From NCBI RefSeq assembly GCF_000426685.1, contig NZ_KE384553.1:266906-330905 (forward strand): a DNA stretch of 64,000 nucleotides, in the 5' to 3' direction. The notes under the pieces were generated by a model. That model was not told the origin of the DNA. It worked only from the letters and a program-made list of their open reading frames with translations, and made no database searches. The first letter of the stretch is position 1; each line of letters opens with the position of its first letter. This document shows positions 34,041 to 41,965 of this stretch, in pieces. This DNA comes from Solimonas flava DSM 18980 (GTDB lineage: Bacteria; Pseudomonadota; Gammaproteobacteria; Nevskiales; Nevskiaceae). The position numbers were made by a program, and so were the translations under genes.

Positions 34041-35459
34041 ATGAGCACGGCCGCCGCAGTTCCCGTTGCGCCGCCTGCGCTGCCGGCCGCGGCGATCGAG
34101 CGCCTGCGCGCGGCGCTGTCGCCCGAGCGGCTGCTGACCGATCCGGGCGAGTGCCTGGCGTACGGCTACGACAACTCCAAGCGCGTCGCGCTGCCGCAGG
34201 CGGTGGCGTTCGCGCTGACGCATGACGAAGTTCTTGCTGTCGTGCAGGCCTGCAATGCGTTCGGCGTCCCGCTCGTGGTGCGCGGCCGCGGCACCAACAC
34301 GACCGGCGCGACGGTGCCGATCGCCGGCGGGGTGGTGCTGTCGCTGGAGCGCATGAACCGCATCCTGCGCGTGTCGCCGGGCGATCGCCTGCTCGAATGC
34401 GAGGCCGGTGCGCTCAACGGCGAGGTGCAGAAGGCGGCGGGCGAGCACGGCCTGTTCTGGGCGCCCGATCCGACCAGCCTCGCGTACTCGACGGTCGGCG
34501 GCAATCTCGGTTGCTGCGCCGGCGGCCCGCGCGCGGTGAAGTACGGGACCGCCCGCGACAACGTGCTCGGCCTGCGCGCGGTGACCGGCGCCGGCATCTC
34601 GATCAAGACCGGCTGCACGACGACCAAGGGCGTCGTCGGCTATGACCTCACGCGCCTGCTGGTCGGCAGCGAGGGCACGCTGGCGATCATCACCGAAGCG
34701 ACGCTCAAGCTGCTGCCGAAGCCGCGGGCCGCCAAGACCTTGCGTGCCTGCTATGCCGACGTGAAGGCCGCCGCCGAGGCGGTGGCGCGCGTGATGAATC
34801 AGCCGGAAACGCCGAGCGCGCTGGAGTTCATGGATGGCGACGCGGTGCAGCTCGCCGAGGCGTATCAGCGTACCGGCGTGCCGGCCGGCACCGGCGCGCT
34901 GCTGCTGATGGAAGTCGACGGCAATCCGGAGTCGATCGACGTGGCGCTGCGCGCCGTCGTCGCCGCGGCCCAAGGGCCCGGCCTCGTCGAGCTGAAGACG
35001 GCCGCGAACGAGGCCGAGACCGAGGCTTTGTGGGCCTGTCGCAAGGCGCTGTCGCCGAGCTTGCGCAAGATCGCCCCGAAGAAGGTCAACGAGGATGTCG
35101 TCGTGCCGGTGACGCGTATCCCCGAGCTGGTCACGGGGCTCGCGGCGCTGTCATCGAGGCACGGCATCCGCATCGTCAACTTCGGCCATGCCGGCAACGG
35201 CAATATGCACACCAACCTGCTCGCCGATCCGGAGGATCCGCAGCAGATGCAGGCGGTGCAGGCCTGTCTGCACGAGGTCTTCCGCCTGGTGCTCGATCTC
35301 GAAGGCACGCTGTCCGGCGAGCATGGCGTCGGCATCGAGAAGCGCGACTTCGTGGGCTGGGAGATCGCCAGCGACACGCTCGACGTCATGCGCGCGCTGA
35401 AGAAAACGCTCGACCCGAACGGCATCCTCAATCCGGGCAAGGCGCTGCCGGGGATCTGA
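34041..35459 (+). CDS. FAD-linked oxidase, GlcD/D-lactate dehydrogenase type
   Basis: A 472-residue flavoenzyme of the VAO fold. The PCMH FAD domain is shown by LVVRGRGTNTTGATVPIAGG and later TTKGVVGYDLTRLLVGSEGT. The C-terminal substrate domain contains NFGHAGNGNMHTNLL with its metal-binding His and SGEHGVGIEKRDF. It should oxidise a 2-hydroxy acid such as glycolate or D-lactate and pass electrons to the respiratory chain. No iron-sulfur GlcF/GlcE partner is next to it, which favours a single-subunit D-lactate-type enzyme. Confidence 0.9.
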   Translation: MSTAAAVPVAPPALPAAAIERLRAALSPERLLTDPGECLAYGYDNSKRVALPQAVAFALTHDEVLAVVQACNAFGVPLVVRGRGTNTTGATVPIAGGVVLSLERMNRILRVSPGDRLLECEAGALNGEVQKAAGEHGLFWAPDPTSLAYSTVGGNLGCCAGGPRAVKYGTARDNVLGLRAVTGAGISIKTGCTTTKGVVGYDLTRLLVGSEGTLAIITEATLKLLPKPRAAKTLRACYADVKAAAEAVARVMNQPETPSALEFMDGDAVQLAEAYQRTGVPAGTGALLLMEVDGNPESIDVALRAVVAAAQGPGLVELKTAANEAETEALWACRKALSPSLRKIAPKKVNEDVVVPVTRIPELVTGLAALSSRHGIRIVNFGHAGNGNMHTNLLADPEDPQQMQAVQACLHEVFRLVLDLEGTLSGEHGVGIEKRDFVGWEIASDTLDVMRALKKTLDPNGILNPGKALPGI

Positions 35460-35542
35460 GTGCGGGTCGTTTGCCGCTGGGGCGTCGCGGTGTGCGCCGC
35501 GCGCGGCGTGCGTCGGCCGCCGCCGCTTCCGCGGTACAGGGC

Positions 35543-35959
35543 TTACTTCACCACGCGCAGATTCGGCCGGCCGGGCTTGGTCGGTTTCGGCGGCTCGGGT
35601 TCGGTATCCGGGGCGGCGCCGGAGGCTGCGCTCTTCGCATCGCCCGGCTCCGTCTCGCCGAAGATCACGCCTTCGCCGTTTTCCCGCGCGAAGATGGCGA
35701 GCACGGCGCCGCTCGGCACCTGCACGTCGAACGGACGTCCGCCGAAGCGGGCCGAGAACCACAGCGGTTCGCTGCTGAGGTCGAGGCTCTGCACGGCGAT
35801 CGGGCTGATGTTGAGCGTGATGCGGCCGTCCTGCACGAACTCGCGCGGTACGACGACGCCAGGATAATCGGCAGCGACGAGCAGGTGCGGCGTGTAGCCG
35901 TTGTCGCTGGCCCATTCGTGAATGGCGCGGATCAGGTAAGGGCGGCGGGACTTGGACAT
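35543..35959 (-). CDS. sspB: ClpXP adaptor SspB
   Basis: A 138-residue protein. Residues 1-100 form the SspB fold that binds ssrA-tagged and other substrates (YLIRAIHEWASDNGYTPHLL, GVVVPREFVQDGRITLNIS). A flexible Pro/Glu-rich linker ends in GRPNLRVVK, the C-terminal ClpX-binding tail that is nearly identical to that of E. coli SspB. It follows sspA with a 23-bp gap, downstream of petABC. Confidence 0.95.
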   Translation of the reverse strand: MSKSRRPYLIRAIHEWASDNGYTPHLLVAADYPGVVVPREFVQDGRITLNISPIAVQSLDLSSEPLWFSARFGGRPFDVQVPSGAVLAIFARENGEGVIFGETEPGDAKSAASGAAPDTEPEPPKPTKPGRPNLRVVK

Positions 35960-35982
35960 CGTGGCGAACCGTGCACCGTGGT

Positions 35983-36615
35983 TTAGCGAAACGCCGATTG
36001 TACGGCGGGACGCGACAACAGTCGTTCCGCGTAGCGCTGGAATCCGGCGTCGGGCAGCTTGAGGCCGAGCGCCGGTAGCGTGCCGATCAGTGCGGCCCAG
36101 GCGCAGTCGGCGAGGTTGTAATCCATGCCGAGACACCAGCCTCGCGTCGAGAACAGCCGCGAAGCGCCGGCCAGCGCTTCCTGCAACTGCTTGCGCGCCG
36201 CCTTCGACTCGACGGCCTTCGGCGCAATGCGAATCGCTTCGGCGAGCGGCAACAGCTCATGGTCGAGGCGCAGCAGCAGCATGCGCACGAGTGCACGCGC
36301 CGACGGGTCGGGCGGCAGCAGGCGCGGGTGCGGATAGCGCTCGTCGAGGTACTCGACGACGATGCTGGCCGGATACAGCACGGCGTCGCGGTCGACCAGC
36401 GTCGGCAACTGTCCGGAAGGATTGAGCACGAGCAGATCATGGTGTGGTTTGCCGGCTTCGATCCACTCGATACGCGCGCCGTCGACATCCTTTTCGGCCA
36501 GCACGATGCGCGTCCAGCGGCTGTGCAGTTGCTCGCGCGAGCAGAACAGCGTCAGCCCCGCCCGCGGCGCCGGACGCGCATCCATGACGTAGCGGCTCTT
36601 GCCGGGAATGGCCAT
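35983..36615 (-). CDS. sspA: Stringent starvation protein A
   Basis: A 210-residue glutathione-transferase-fold protein that binds RNA polymerase and affects stationary-phase and acid-stress gene expression. Visible features: LTLFCSREQLHSRWTRIVLAE in the thioredoxin-like half, LNPSGQLPTLVDRDAVLY, then the helical domain with YNLADCAWAALIGTLPALG. The N terminus is slightly longer than in E. coli; a second ATG at residue 11 is an alternative start. It lies 139 bp downstream of the bc1 genes, beyond a terminator. Confidence 0.92.
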   Translation of the reverse strand: MAIPGKSRYVMDARPAPRAGLTLFCSREQLHSRWTRIVLAEKDVDGARIEWIEAGKPHHDLLVLNPSGQLPTLVDRDAVLYPASIVVEYLDERYPHPRLLPPDPSARALVRMLLLRLDHELLPLAEAIRIAPKAVESKAARKQLQEALAGASRLFSTRGWCLGMDYNLADCAWAALIGTLPALGLKLPDAGFQRYAERLLSRPAVQSAFR

Positions 36616-36693
36616 CAGCGCTGTGGCATCGGGTTCATGGGCAAAGATTAACCGCTAAAGCCCGCGCTCCCCAAATGCCGGCCGAGGCCGAAA

Positions 36694-36733
36694 CGAAAAC
36701 GGCGCCGCGCGGAAGAGCTTCCGGGCGGCGCCG
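36694..36733 (-). terminator. Terminator after the bc1 operon
   Basis: CGGCGCCGC (36700-36708) pairs with GCGGCGCCG (36725-36733), with an inner GGAA/TTCC stem. TTTTCGTTT follows on the minus strand. It separates petABC from sspAB. Confidence 0.75.
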
Positions 36734-36754
36734 CAAGGCCGGCGATGCGGACGG

Positions 36755-37534
36755 CTAGTGCACGTCCTTCCACCACTCGCGCTTCATGAAGTACGCGAGC
36801 ACCGAGAACAGGATCAGGAACAGCACCACCTTGATGCCGACGCTGATGCGGTGCTCGCGCCCGGGTTCGGCGGCGTAGGTCATGAAGTTCACCGTATCGG
36901 CAACGAACTTCTCGTACTCCTTCGGCGCGAGCTTGCCCTTGGCGACGAGCTCGAACTGCGGGCCATGCGCCTCGCCGTGTGCCGCGGCGGCCTCGCCCTC
37001 GGCGGCGTGCGCCTCGGACTTGACCTGCAGGCCCTGCAACTCCCAGAGCACATGCGGCATCGAGGCGCCGGGCAGCACGAGGTTGTTGGTGCCGAGCGGA
37101 CGGGTCGGATCGACGTAGAACGTCATCAGGTAGCTGTAAACCCAGTCCGGGCCGCGGTAACGCGATTCGAGCGTCAGATCCGGCGGCTGCTGGCCGAACC
37201 AGGTCTTCGCCGCTTCCGCCGGCATCGCCGACAGGATGTGGTCGCCGACCTTGTCCGACGTGAACATCAGGTTCGCCTTGAGCAGGTTCTCGGGAATGCC
37301 GAGATCCTGGCCGAGGCGGCTGTAGCGCAGGTGCCGCATCGAGTGGCAACCGGAGCAGTAGTTCATGAAGTTGGCGGCGCCGCGCCGCACCGAAGCCGTG
37401 TTGCCGGTGTCGGGCTCGAAGGCGTACGGCAGGGCGTGGCCGCCGGCGGCAAAAGCCTGGCCCGCGACCGCGAGCGTGGCGGCGGCCAGCAGCGAGTGCA
37501 GGCTGATCTTCAGCATGGCCTTAGTGAGCTTCAT
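36755..37534 (-). CDS. petC: Ubiquinol-cytochrome c reductase, cytochrome c1
   Basis: A 259-residue haem protein of complex III. The signal peptide ends near AGQAFAAGG; the haem site is C60-SGC63-H64 in NYCSGCHSMRH; the C-terminal anchor is KVVLFLILFSVLAYFMKREW. Residues 173-193 form an unusual Ala/His/Glu-rich insertion (SEAHAAEGEAAAAHGEAH) before the last periplasmic segment. The gene overlaps petB by 14 nt. Confidence 0.94.
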   Translation of the reverse strand: MKLTKAMLKISLHSLLAAATLAVAGQAFAAGGHALPYAFEPDTGNTASVRRGAANFMNYCSGCHSMRHLRYSRLGQDLGIPENLLKANLMFTSDKVGDHILSAMPAEAAKTWFGQQPPDLTLESRYRGPDWVYSYLMTFYVDPTRPLGTNNLVLPGASMPHVLWELQGLQVKSEAHAAEGEAAAAHGEAHGPQFELVAKGKLAPKEYEKFVADTVNFMTYAAEPGREHRISVGIKVVLFLILFSVLAYFMKREWWKDVH

Positions 37535-38783
37535 AGGTCACGCGCTCCGGGACGGGCTTGGTCTTGTCGATCTTCGTGTAGAACGGCATCAGCAGGAAGA
37601 ACAGGAAGTACACGACGGTGCCGATCTGCGAAATCGTCGTGCCGAGGGCGCTCGGCGGCTGCATGCCGAAGTAGTTCAGCAGCACGAAGCTGACCGTGAA
37701 CAGCGCCAGGGCGATCTTGAAGATCGGCCCCTTGTAGCGGATCGACTTCACCGGCGAGCGATCGAGCCAGGGCAGGAAGAAGATCAGCGCGACCGCGCCG
37801 AACATCACCAGCACGCCCCAGATCTGCGTGCCCGCGAACGACGGCGTTGCACGCAACATCGCGTAGAACGCGCCGAAGTACCAGGCCGGCGTGATGTGTT
37901 CCGGCGTCGACATCGGATTGGCGGGCGTGAAGTTGGGCTTCTCCAGCAGATAGCCGCCGCCGTCCGGCGCGAAGAACACGACGCCGAGGAAGATGATCAG
38001 GAACACGCCGACGCCGGCGATGTCCTTCACGGTGTAGTACGGGTGGAACGGAATGCCGTCGAGCGGAATGCCGGTGTTCGGATCCTTGTGCTTCTTGATC
38101 TCGACGCCGTCCGGATTGTTCGAGCCGACTTCGTGCAGCGCGATCAGATGCGCGACAACCAGGCCGACGAGCACGAACGGCAGCGCGACGACGTGTAGCG
38201 AGAACAGGCGGTTGAGCGTCGCGTCCGAGGGGATGTAGTCGCCCTGGATCCAGATCACGAGGTCAGGGCCGACGAACGGCACCGTGCCGAACAGGTTGAT
38301 GATGACCTGCGCGCCCCAGTAGCTCATGTTGCCCCACGGCAGCACGTAGCCGCAGAACGCTTCGGCCATCAGCACCAGGAAGATCAGGCTGCCGAAGATC
38401 CAGATCAGCTCGCGCGGCTTGCGGTGCGAGCCGTAGAGGATGCCGCGGTACATGTGCAGGTAGACGACGATGAAGAACGCCGAGGCGCCCGTCGAATGCA
38501 GGTAACGCAGCACGTTGCCCCAAGGCACGTCGCGCATGATGTACTCGACCGAGTCCCAGGCCTGCGCCGCGTCCGGCTTGTAGTGCATCGCCAGCCAGAT
38601 GCCGGTCAGCAGCTGGTTAACCAGCACCAGCAGCGCCAGCGAGCCGAAGAAGTACCAGAAGTTGAAGTTCTTCGGCGCGTAGTACTCGGAGAGGTGATCC
38701 TTCCACAGCTTGGTCAGCGGGAAGCGATCGTCGATCCAGCCGAGCAGGCCGGTCGTCTTGTACGGGTTCGGTGTGATCGCCAT
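37521..38783 (-). CDS. petB: Ubiquinol-cytochrome c reductase, cytochrome b
   Basis: A 420-residue eight-helix membrane protein. The b-haem His ligands lie in the HSTGASAFFIVVYLHMYRG and LFSLHVVALPFVLVGLVVAHL helices. The Qo-site PEWY motif appears as PAWYFGAFYAMLR, with Glu replaced by Ala, a variant seen in several proteobacteria. It abuts petA without a gap and overlaps petC. Confidence 0.95.
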   Translation of the reverse strand: MAITPNPYKTTGLLGWIDDRFPLTKLWKDHLSEYYAPKNFNFWYFFGSLALLVLVNQLLTGIWLAMHYKPDAAQAWDSVEYIMRDVPWGNVLRYLHSTGASAFFIVVYLHMYRGILYGSHRKPRELIWIFGSLIFLVLMAEAFCGYVLPWGNMSYWGAQVIINLFGTVPFVGPDLVIWIQGDYIPSDATLNRLFSLHVVALPFVLVGLVVAHLIALHEVGSNNPDGVEIKKHKDPNTGIPLDGIPFHPYYTVKDIAGVGVFLIIFLGVVFFAPDGGGYLLEKPNFTPANPMSTPEHITPAWYFGAFYAMLRATPSFAGTQIWGVLVMFGAVALIFFLPWLDRSPVKSIRYKGPIFKIALALFTVSFVLLNYFGMQPPSALGTTISQIGTVVYFLFFLLMPFYTKIDKTKPVPERVTYEAH

Positions 38784-39380
38784 TTACGCCACTCCCTTCG
38801 GGTCTTCGCCAATGACGATCCGGGTGTCGCTCGCGAAGCGGTAGGGCGGCACGACCAGATTCAGCGGCGCGGGCACGCCCTTGTAGACGCGGCCCGAGAG
38901 ATCGAACTTGGAGCCGTGGCACGGGCAGTAGAAGCCGCCCTGCCAGTTCGAGTCGATTTCCGGCGCCGGGTGGTCCGGGCGGAAGGTCGGCGAGCAGCCG
39001 AGGTGCGTGCACGAGCCGATCAGCACGAGCAGTTCGGGCTTGATCGCGCGGGCTTCGCCCTTGATGTAGTCGGGCTGCTGCTTCTGCTTGGATTCGGGAT
39101 CGAGCAGGCTGCTGTCGACCTTCTTGAGCCCGTCGAGCATTTCGGACGTGCGGCGTACCACCCAGACCGGCTTGCCGCGCCACGCGACGGTGACGCGCTG
39201 GCCGGATTCAAGCGTGCTGATGTCGATTTCGACCGGCGCGCCGAGCGCCTTGGCTCGCTCGCTGGGCTTCCACGATGCGAGAAACGGCACGGTGGCTGCC
39301 ACGACGCCTGCGCCACCGACGACGGCGGTGGAGAGCGTCAGGAACCGGCGCCGGCCGGGATCCACGCCTTGATTGCTCAT
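38784..39380 (-). CDS. petA: Ubiquinol-cytochrome c reductase, Rieske iron-sulfur subunit
   Basis: A 198-residue protein. The N terminus has a Tat-type anchor (DPGRRRFLTLSTAVVGGAG). The 2Fe-2S ligands are C124 and H126 (CTHLGC) and C152 and H155 (CPCHGS), with C129 and C154 forming the disulfide. It is the first gene of petABC. Confidence 0.95.
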   Translation of the reverse strand: MSNQGVDPGRRRFLTLSTAVVGGAGVVAATVPFLASWKPSERAKALGAPVEIDISTLESGQRVTVAWRGKPVWVVRRTSEMLDGLKKVDSSLLDPESKQKQQPDYIKGEARAIKPELLVLIGSCTHLGCSPTFRPDHPAPEIDSNWQGGFYCPCHGSKFDLSGRVYKGVPAPLNLVVPPYRFASDTRIVIGEDPKGVA

Positions 39381-39466
39381 TCCTTAGGGCCTCTCTACGT
39401 GTTCTAGTCAATAGCCGCAGGCTTGGGTCGGGCCCGCGCGAGACGCAGCGCCCGCCAAACCATCGC

Positions 39467-39472
39467 AGTATA
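39467..39472 (-). promoter_or_regulatory. Possible -10 box for petABC
   Basis: TATACT on the minus strand, 87 bp before the petA start. No convincing -35 box is seen. The remaining part of the 265-bp gap (39381-39645) shows nothing else I can name. Confidence 0.3.
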
Positions 39473-39645
39473 GCGGCCGTTTGTCATCGAACGTAAGCAT
39501 GGCCGCGCCCCAATCCGGGGCGTCTGTCGCAGGGCCTGAGAATCCGCTGAAGGCAAGCTCCGAACGCATGAGGAGCAACGCCGGACGCGCCGGCGATGGG
39601 CCTTCACGGGGCGTGCGTTTGCGCGCTTGCGGTGCGCGCGCGGCT

Positions 39646-40290
39646 TCAGGTCAACAGGCCTCGCAGCGCGGCGAAACGGACGACCTCGGCGGTGTTGCGC
39701 AGGCCCAGTTTCTCCATCATGCGGGCGCGATGGTTCTCGGCCGTCTTCACGCCGATATCGAGAATCTGCGCGATTTCCTTGGTCGTCTTGCCCTGGATGA
39801 CGAGATGGAAGGCCTCGCGCTCGCGAGCGGTGAGGCTCGCATAGGGATCATCGCCATGATCGCGCGAGCGGTGCTGGCGCTCGGCCAGTGCCTTGGTCGC
39901 GCGCGGGCCGAAATAGGGCTTGCCGGCGTGAATCGACTTGATCGCCGTCATCAGTTCGGACACCGAGGTGTCCTTGTTGAGGAAGCCGTTGGCGCCGGCG
40001 CGCAGGATCGGCAGGATGTATTCGTCTTCCTCGTGCACGGTCAGCACCAGCGTACGGGTGCCGGGCAGCTCGGCGCGCACGCGCTTGACGACTTCAAGGC
40101 CGGACATGCGCGGCATCGAAATGTCGGTGACGACGATGTCGGGCTTGGTCTTGCCGGCCAGCGACACCGCTTCATAGCCATCGGCGGCTTGCGCGACGAC
40201 CTGGCACTCCCCGGTTTCCTCGAGCATCGAGACCAGGCCCTCACGAACGATGGTGTGGTCGTCGGCGACCAGCAGGCGGATCGGATTCAT
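39646..40290 (-). CDS. LuxR-type (NarL family) response regulator
   Basis: A 214-residue regulator. The receiver domain has acidic pocket D10-D11, phospho-acceptor D56 (VVTDISMP), T84 and K106. The output domain has the LuxR helix-turn-helix LTAREREAFHLVIQGKTTKE...ENHRARMMEKLGL (about 150-205). The gene overlaps its histidine kinase by 4 nt, forming a two-component system with the GAF protein upstream. The target is unknown; it lies upstream of petABC on the same strand. Confidence 0.93.
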   Translation of the reverse strand: MNPIRLLVADDHTIVREGLVSMLEETGECQVVAQAADGYEAVSLAGKTKPDIVVTDISMPRMSGLEVVKRVRAELPGTRTLVLTVHEEDEYILPILRAGANGFLNKDTSVSELMTAIKSIHAGKPYFGPRATKALAERQHRSRDHGDDPYASLTAREREAFHLVIQGKTTKEIAQILDIGVKTAENHRARMMEKLGLRNTAEVVRFAALRGLLT

Positions 40291-41135
40291 AGCGTCGTCG
40301 TGGCGTCCGTATCGGGACCGTCGAGGGTGAGCGTCAGTTGCACCACTGTACCTTGGCCGGGTGCCGAGCGGATTTCGACGCGGCCGCCGAACAGCTCGGC
40401 GCGGTCGCGCATGCCGCGCAGCCCGGAGCTGGACGCGTTGCGCTCGGCATGCGCGACCTGGGCGGTATCGAAGCCGTGACCGTCGTCCTCGACGCGCAGG
40501 ATCAGCAGCATCGGCGTGTGCTTGATCAGCACGCGCGCCGAGCGCCCGTCGCTGTGGCGGATGACGTTGGTCAGGGCTTCCTGCGTGATGCGGAACAGCA
40601 GGGTCTCGACGTCCGGGTGCAGACGCTGTTCGTCGAGTTCCGAATGAAAGCTGATGTGCAGCCCGGCGCGTTCCGAGAGCGTGCGTGCGAGCCAGGCGAG
40701 CGCCGCATCGAGGCCGAGGTCGTCGAGCAGCGTCGGTCGCAGCAGGCGCGACAGCTCGCGCGTGTCGTGCAGTGCGCCGCGGGTGATGTCGAGCGCGTCG
40801 GCGAGGCGGTGCTCGAGGCCCAGATTGCCGGCGCCACGCGCATCGTCGTAAATGCGCTGCAGCTGGTTGGCGAGCGCGGTCAGGGTCTGGCCGATGCCGT
40901 CGTGCAGATCGCGGGCGAGGCGGCGGCGCTCTTCCTCCTGCACATGCCAGACCGACTTGGCGAGCGTGCGAAAGCGCTTCTCGCTGCGAACCACCGATTG
41001 CAGCAGACGCTGGTTGTCGGCGGTCAGCTCCTGGACCTGGCGCAGGACCGCGAGGCGGAAGGTTTCCGGGTCGTCGGCGCGTGCATCTGCGGCGCGATCG
41101 TCCGCGCCTGTCGCCGATTGCCGCAGCACATCCAT
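40287..41135 (-). CDS. Sensor histidine kinase, HisKA_3 type
   Basis: A 282-residue cytoplasmic kinase without membrane segments. It has an N-terminal coiled coil, then a HisKA_3 domain with H78 in RRLARDLHDGIGQTLTAL and a HATPase_c domain with ALTNVIRHSD and SSGLRGMRDRAELFGG. The ATG at 41135 lies 2 bp after the GAF gene stop; the open frame further upstream overlaps that gene. It probably receives its signal from the GAF protein. Confidence 0.88.
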   Translation of the reverse strand: MDVLRQSATGADDRAADARADDPETFRLAVLRQVQELTADNQRLLQSVVRSEKRFRTLAKSVWHVQEEERRRLARDLHDGIGQTLTALANQLQRIYDDARGAGNLGLEHRLADALDITRGALHDTRELSRLLRPTLLDDLGLDAALAWLARTLSERAGLHISFHSELDEQRLHPDVETLLFRITQEALTNVIRHSDGRSARVLIKHTPMLLILRVEDDGHGFDTAQVAHAERNASSSGLRGMRDRAELFGGRVEIRSAPGQGTVVQLTLTLDGPDTDATTTL

Positions 41136-41137
41136 TT

Positions 41138-41746
41138 TCAGTGCGTCTGCGGCCCGATCGCGTTCAGGCTCGCCTCGAGGCGATTGAGCGCGCTGCGCTG
41201 ACAGGCGGCGGCGAGCGCCAGCGCCGCCTGACCGGCGAGCGCGTCGAGGATTTCGAAGTCGAGTTCGTTGAGCGCGCGGCCGCTGTCCTCGCGCAACAGG
41301 CAGAACGCGCCCTGACGCTGTGCGCCGAACTCGAGCGGCAGGCTGATCACCGCCGGCGCGGCCTGCTGTGGAGCGGCGAGGAGTTCGCCGCCGGGGCAGG
41401 CCAGTCCGCGGCGCCCTTCGAGCAGCGCGCAATGCAGCGCGCGGGACGCCGTGCCGAGCACGGCGTCGAGCACGTCCTGCCCCGGCAGGGCATGCGCGCA
41501 GGCGATTTCGAGGACCGTGTCGTCGCGCAACTGCACGACGAAGCCGCCGCGCGCGCCGATCACGCCGCAGGCGGAGCGCAGCGTGTTGTCGAGAATCTGC
41601 TGAACCGTGTCATCCGCCGATGCCGGCGCCCATGCAATTCCGGCGGGCGCTTGCTCGACCGGCGCGGCGCGCCGCCGGCGCAGGGCGGATCGCGGGAACG
41701 CTCGTACGCCGCGCAGGCGCGCGACCATCGGGTGTCGGTTAAACAA
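41138..41746 (-). CDS. GAF-domain sensory protein
   Basis: A 202-residue soluble protein. The first 45 residues are basic and probably disordered; residues 50-185 resemble a GAF domain (VQQILDNTLRSACGVIGARGGFVVQL, FCLLREDSGRALNELDFEIL). The start is probably TTG at 41746: AGGAG stands 8 nt ahead of it. It is the first gene of a GAF-kinase-regulator operon, so the sensing and kinase functions are on separate chains. The ligand cannot be told. Confidence 0.7.
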   Translation of the reverse strand: MFNRHPMVARLRGVRAFPRSALRRRRAAPVEQAPAGIAWAPASADDTVQQILDNTLRSACGVIGARGGFVVQLRDDTVLEIACAHALPGQDVLDAVLGTASRALHCALLEGRRGLACPGGELLAAPQQAAPAVISLPLEFGAQRQGAFCLLREDSGRALNELDFEILDALAGQAALALAAACQRSALNRLEASLNAIGPQTH

Positions 41747-41773
41747 TGATTGTTCTCCTGGAGGCCTGCGTTA

Positions 41774-41800
41774 TCGCAAGCTCCATGCCACAGCTTGCGA
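41774..41800. promoter_or_regulatory. Perfect hairpin in the leader of the GAF gene
   Basis: TCGCAAGCT (41774-41782) and AGCTTGCGA (41792-41800) form a 9-bp perfect stem with a 9-nt loop. It lies 28 bp upstream of the TTG start and has no T-run, so it is more likely an mRNA or operator element than a terminator. Confidence 0.4.
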
Positions 41801-41873
41801 CTCCTCTTCCGCAGCTTCTTCATCCTCGGGGTCATGAACGCCCCGTTATGGAGCGAGTGTAACAGAAGCTTCG

Positions 41874-41900
41874 CAAAGCCCCCCGCCGTTCGTCGGGGCT
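41874..41900 (-). terminator. Probable terminator of pilSR
   Basis: On the minus strand AGCCCC pairs with GGGGCT across a 12-nt loop, followed by TTTGC. It lies 66 bp beyond the pilR stop. Confidence 0.5.
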
Positions 41901-41965
41901 GCGGCGTCGGCCGGGCCAGTGTCGCGAAGCGCCACGACGCCGTCCAAGAAGTGCTCGTGATGTGC

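Noticed and set aside
41750-41840. Small minus-strand peptide frame (MKKLRKRSRKLW...) upstream of the GAF gene
   Set aside because: It runs on into the GAF gene in another frame and overlaps the leader hairpin; no independent support for a leader peptide.
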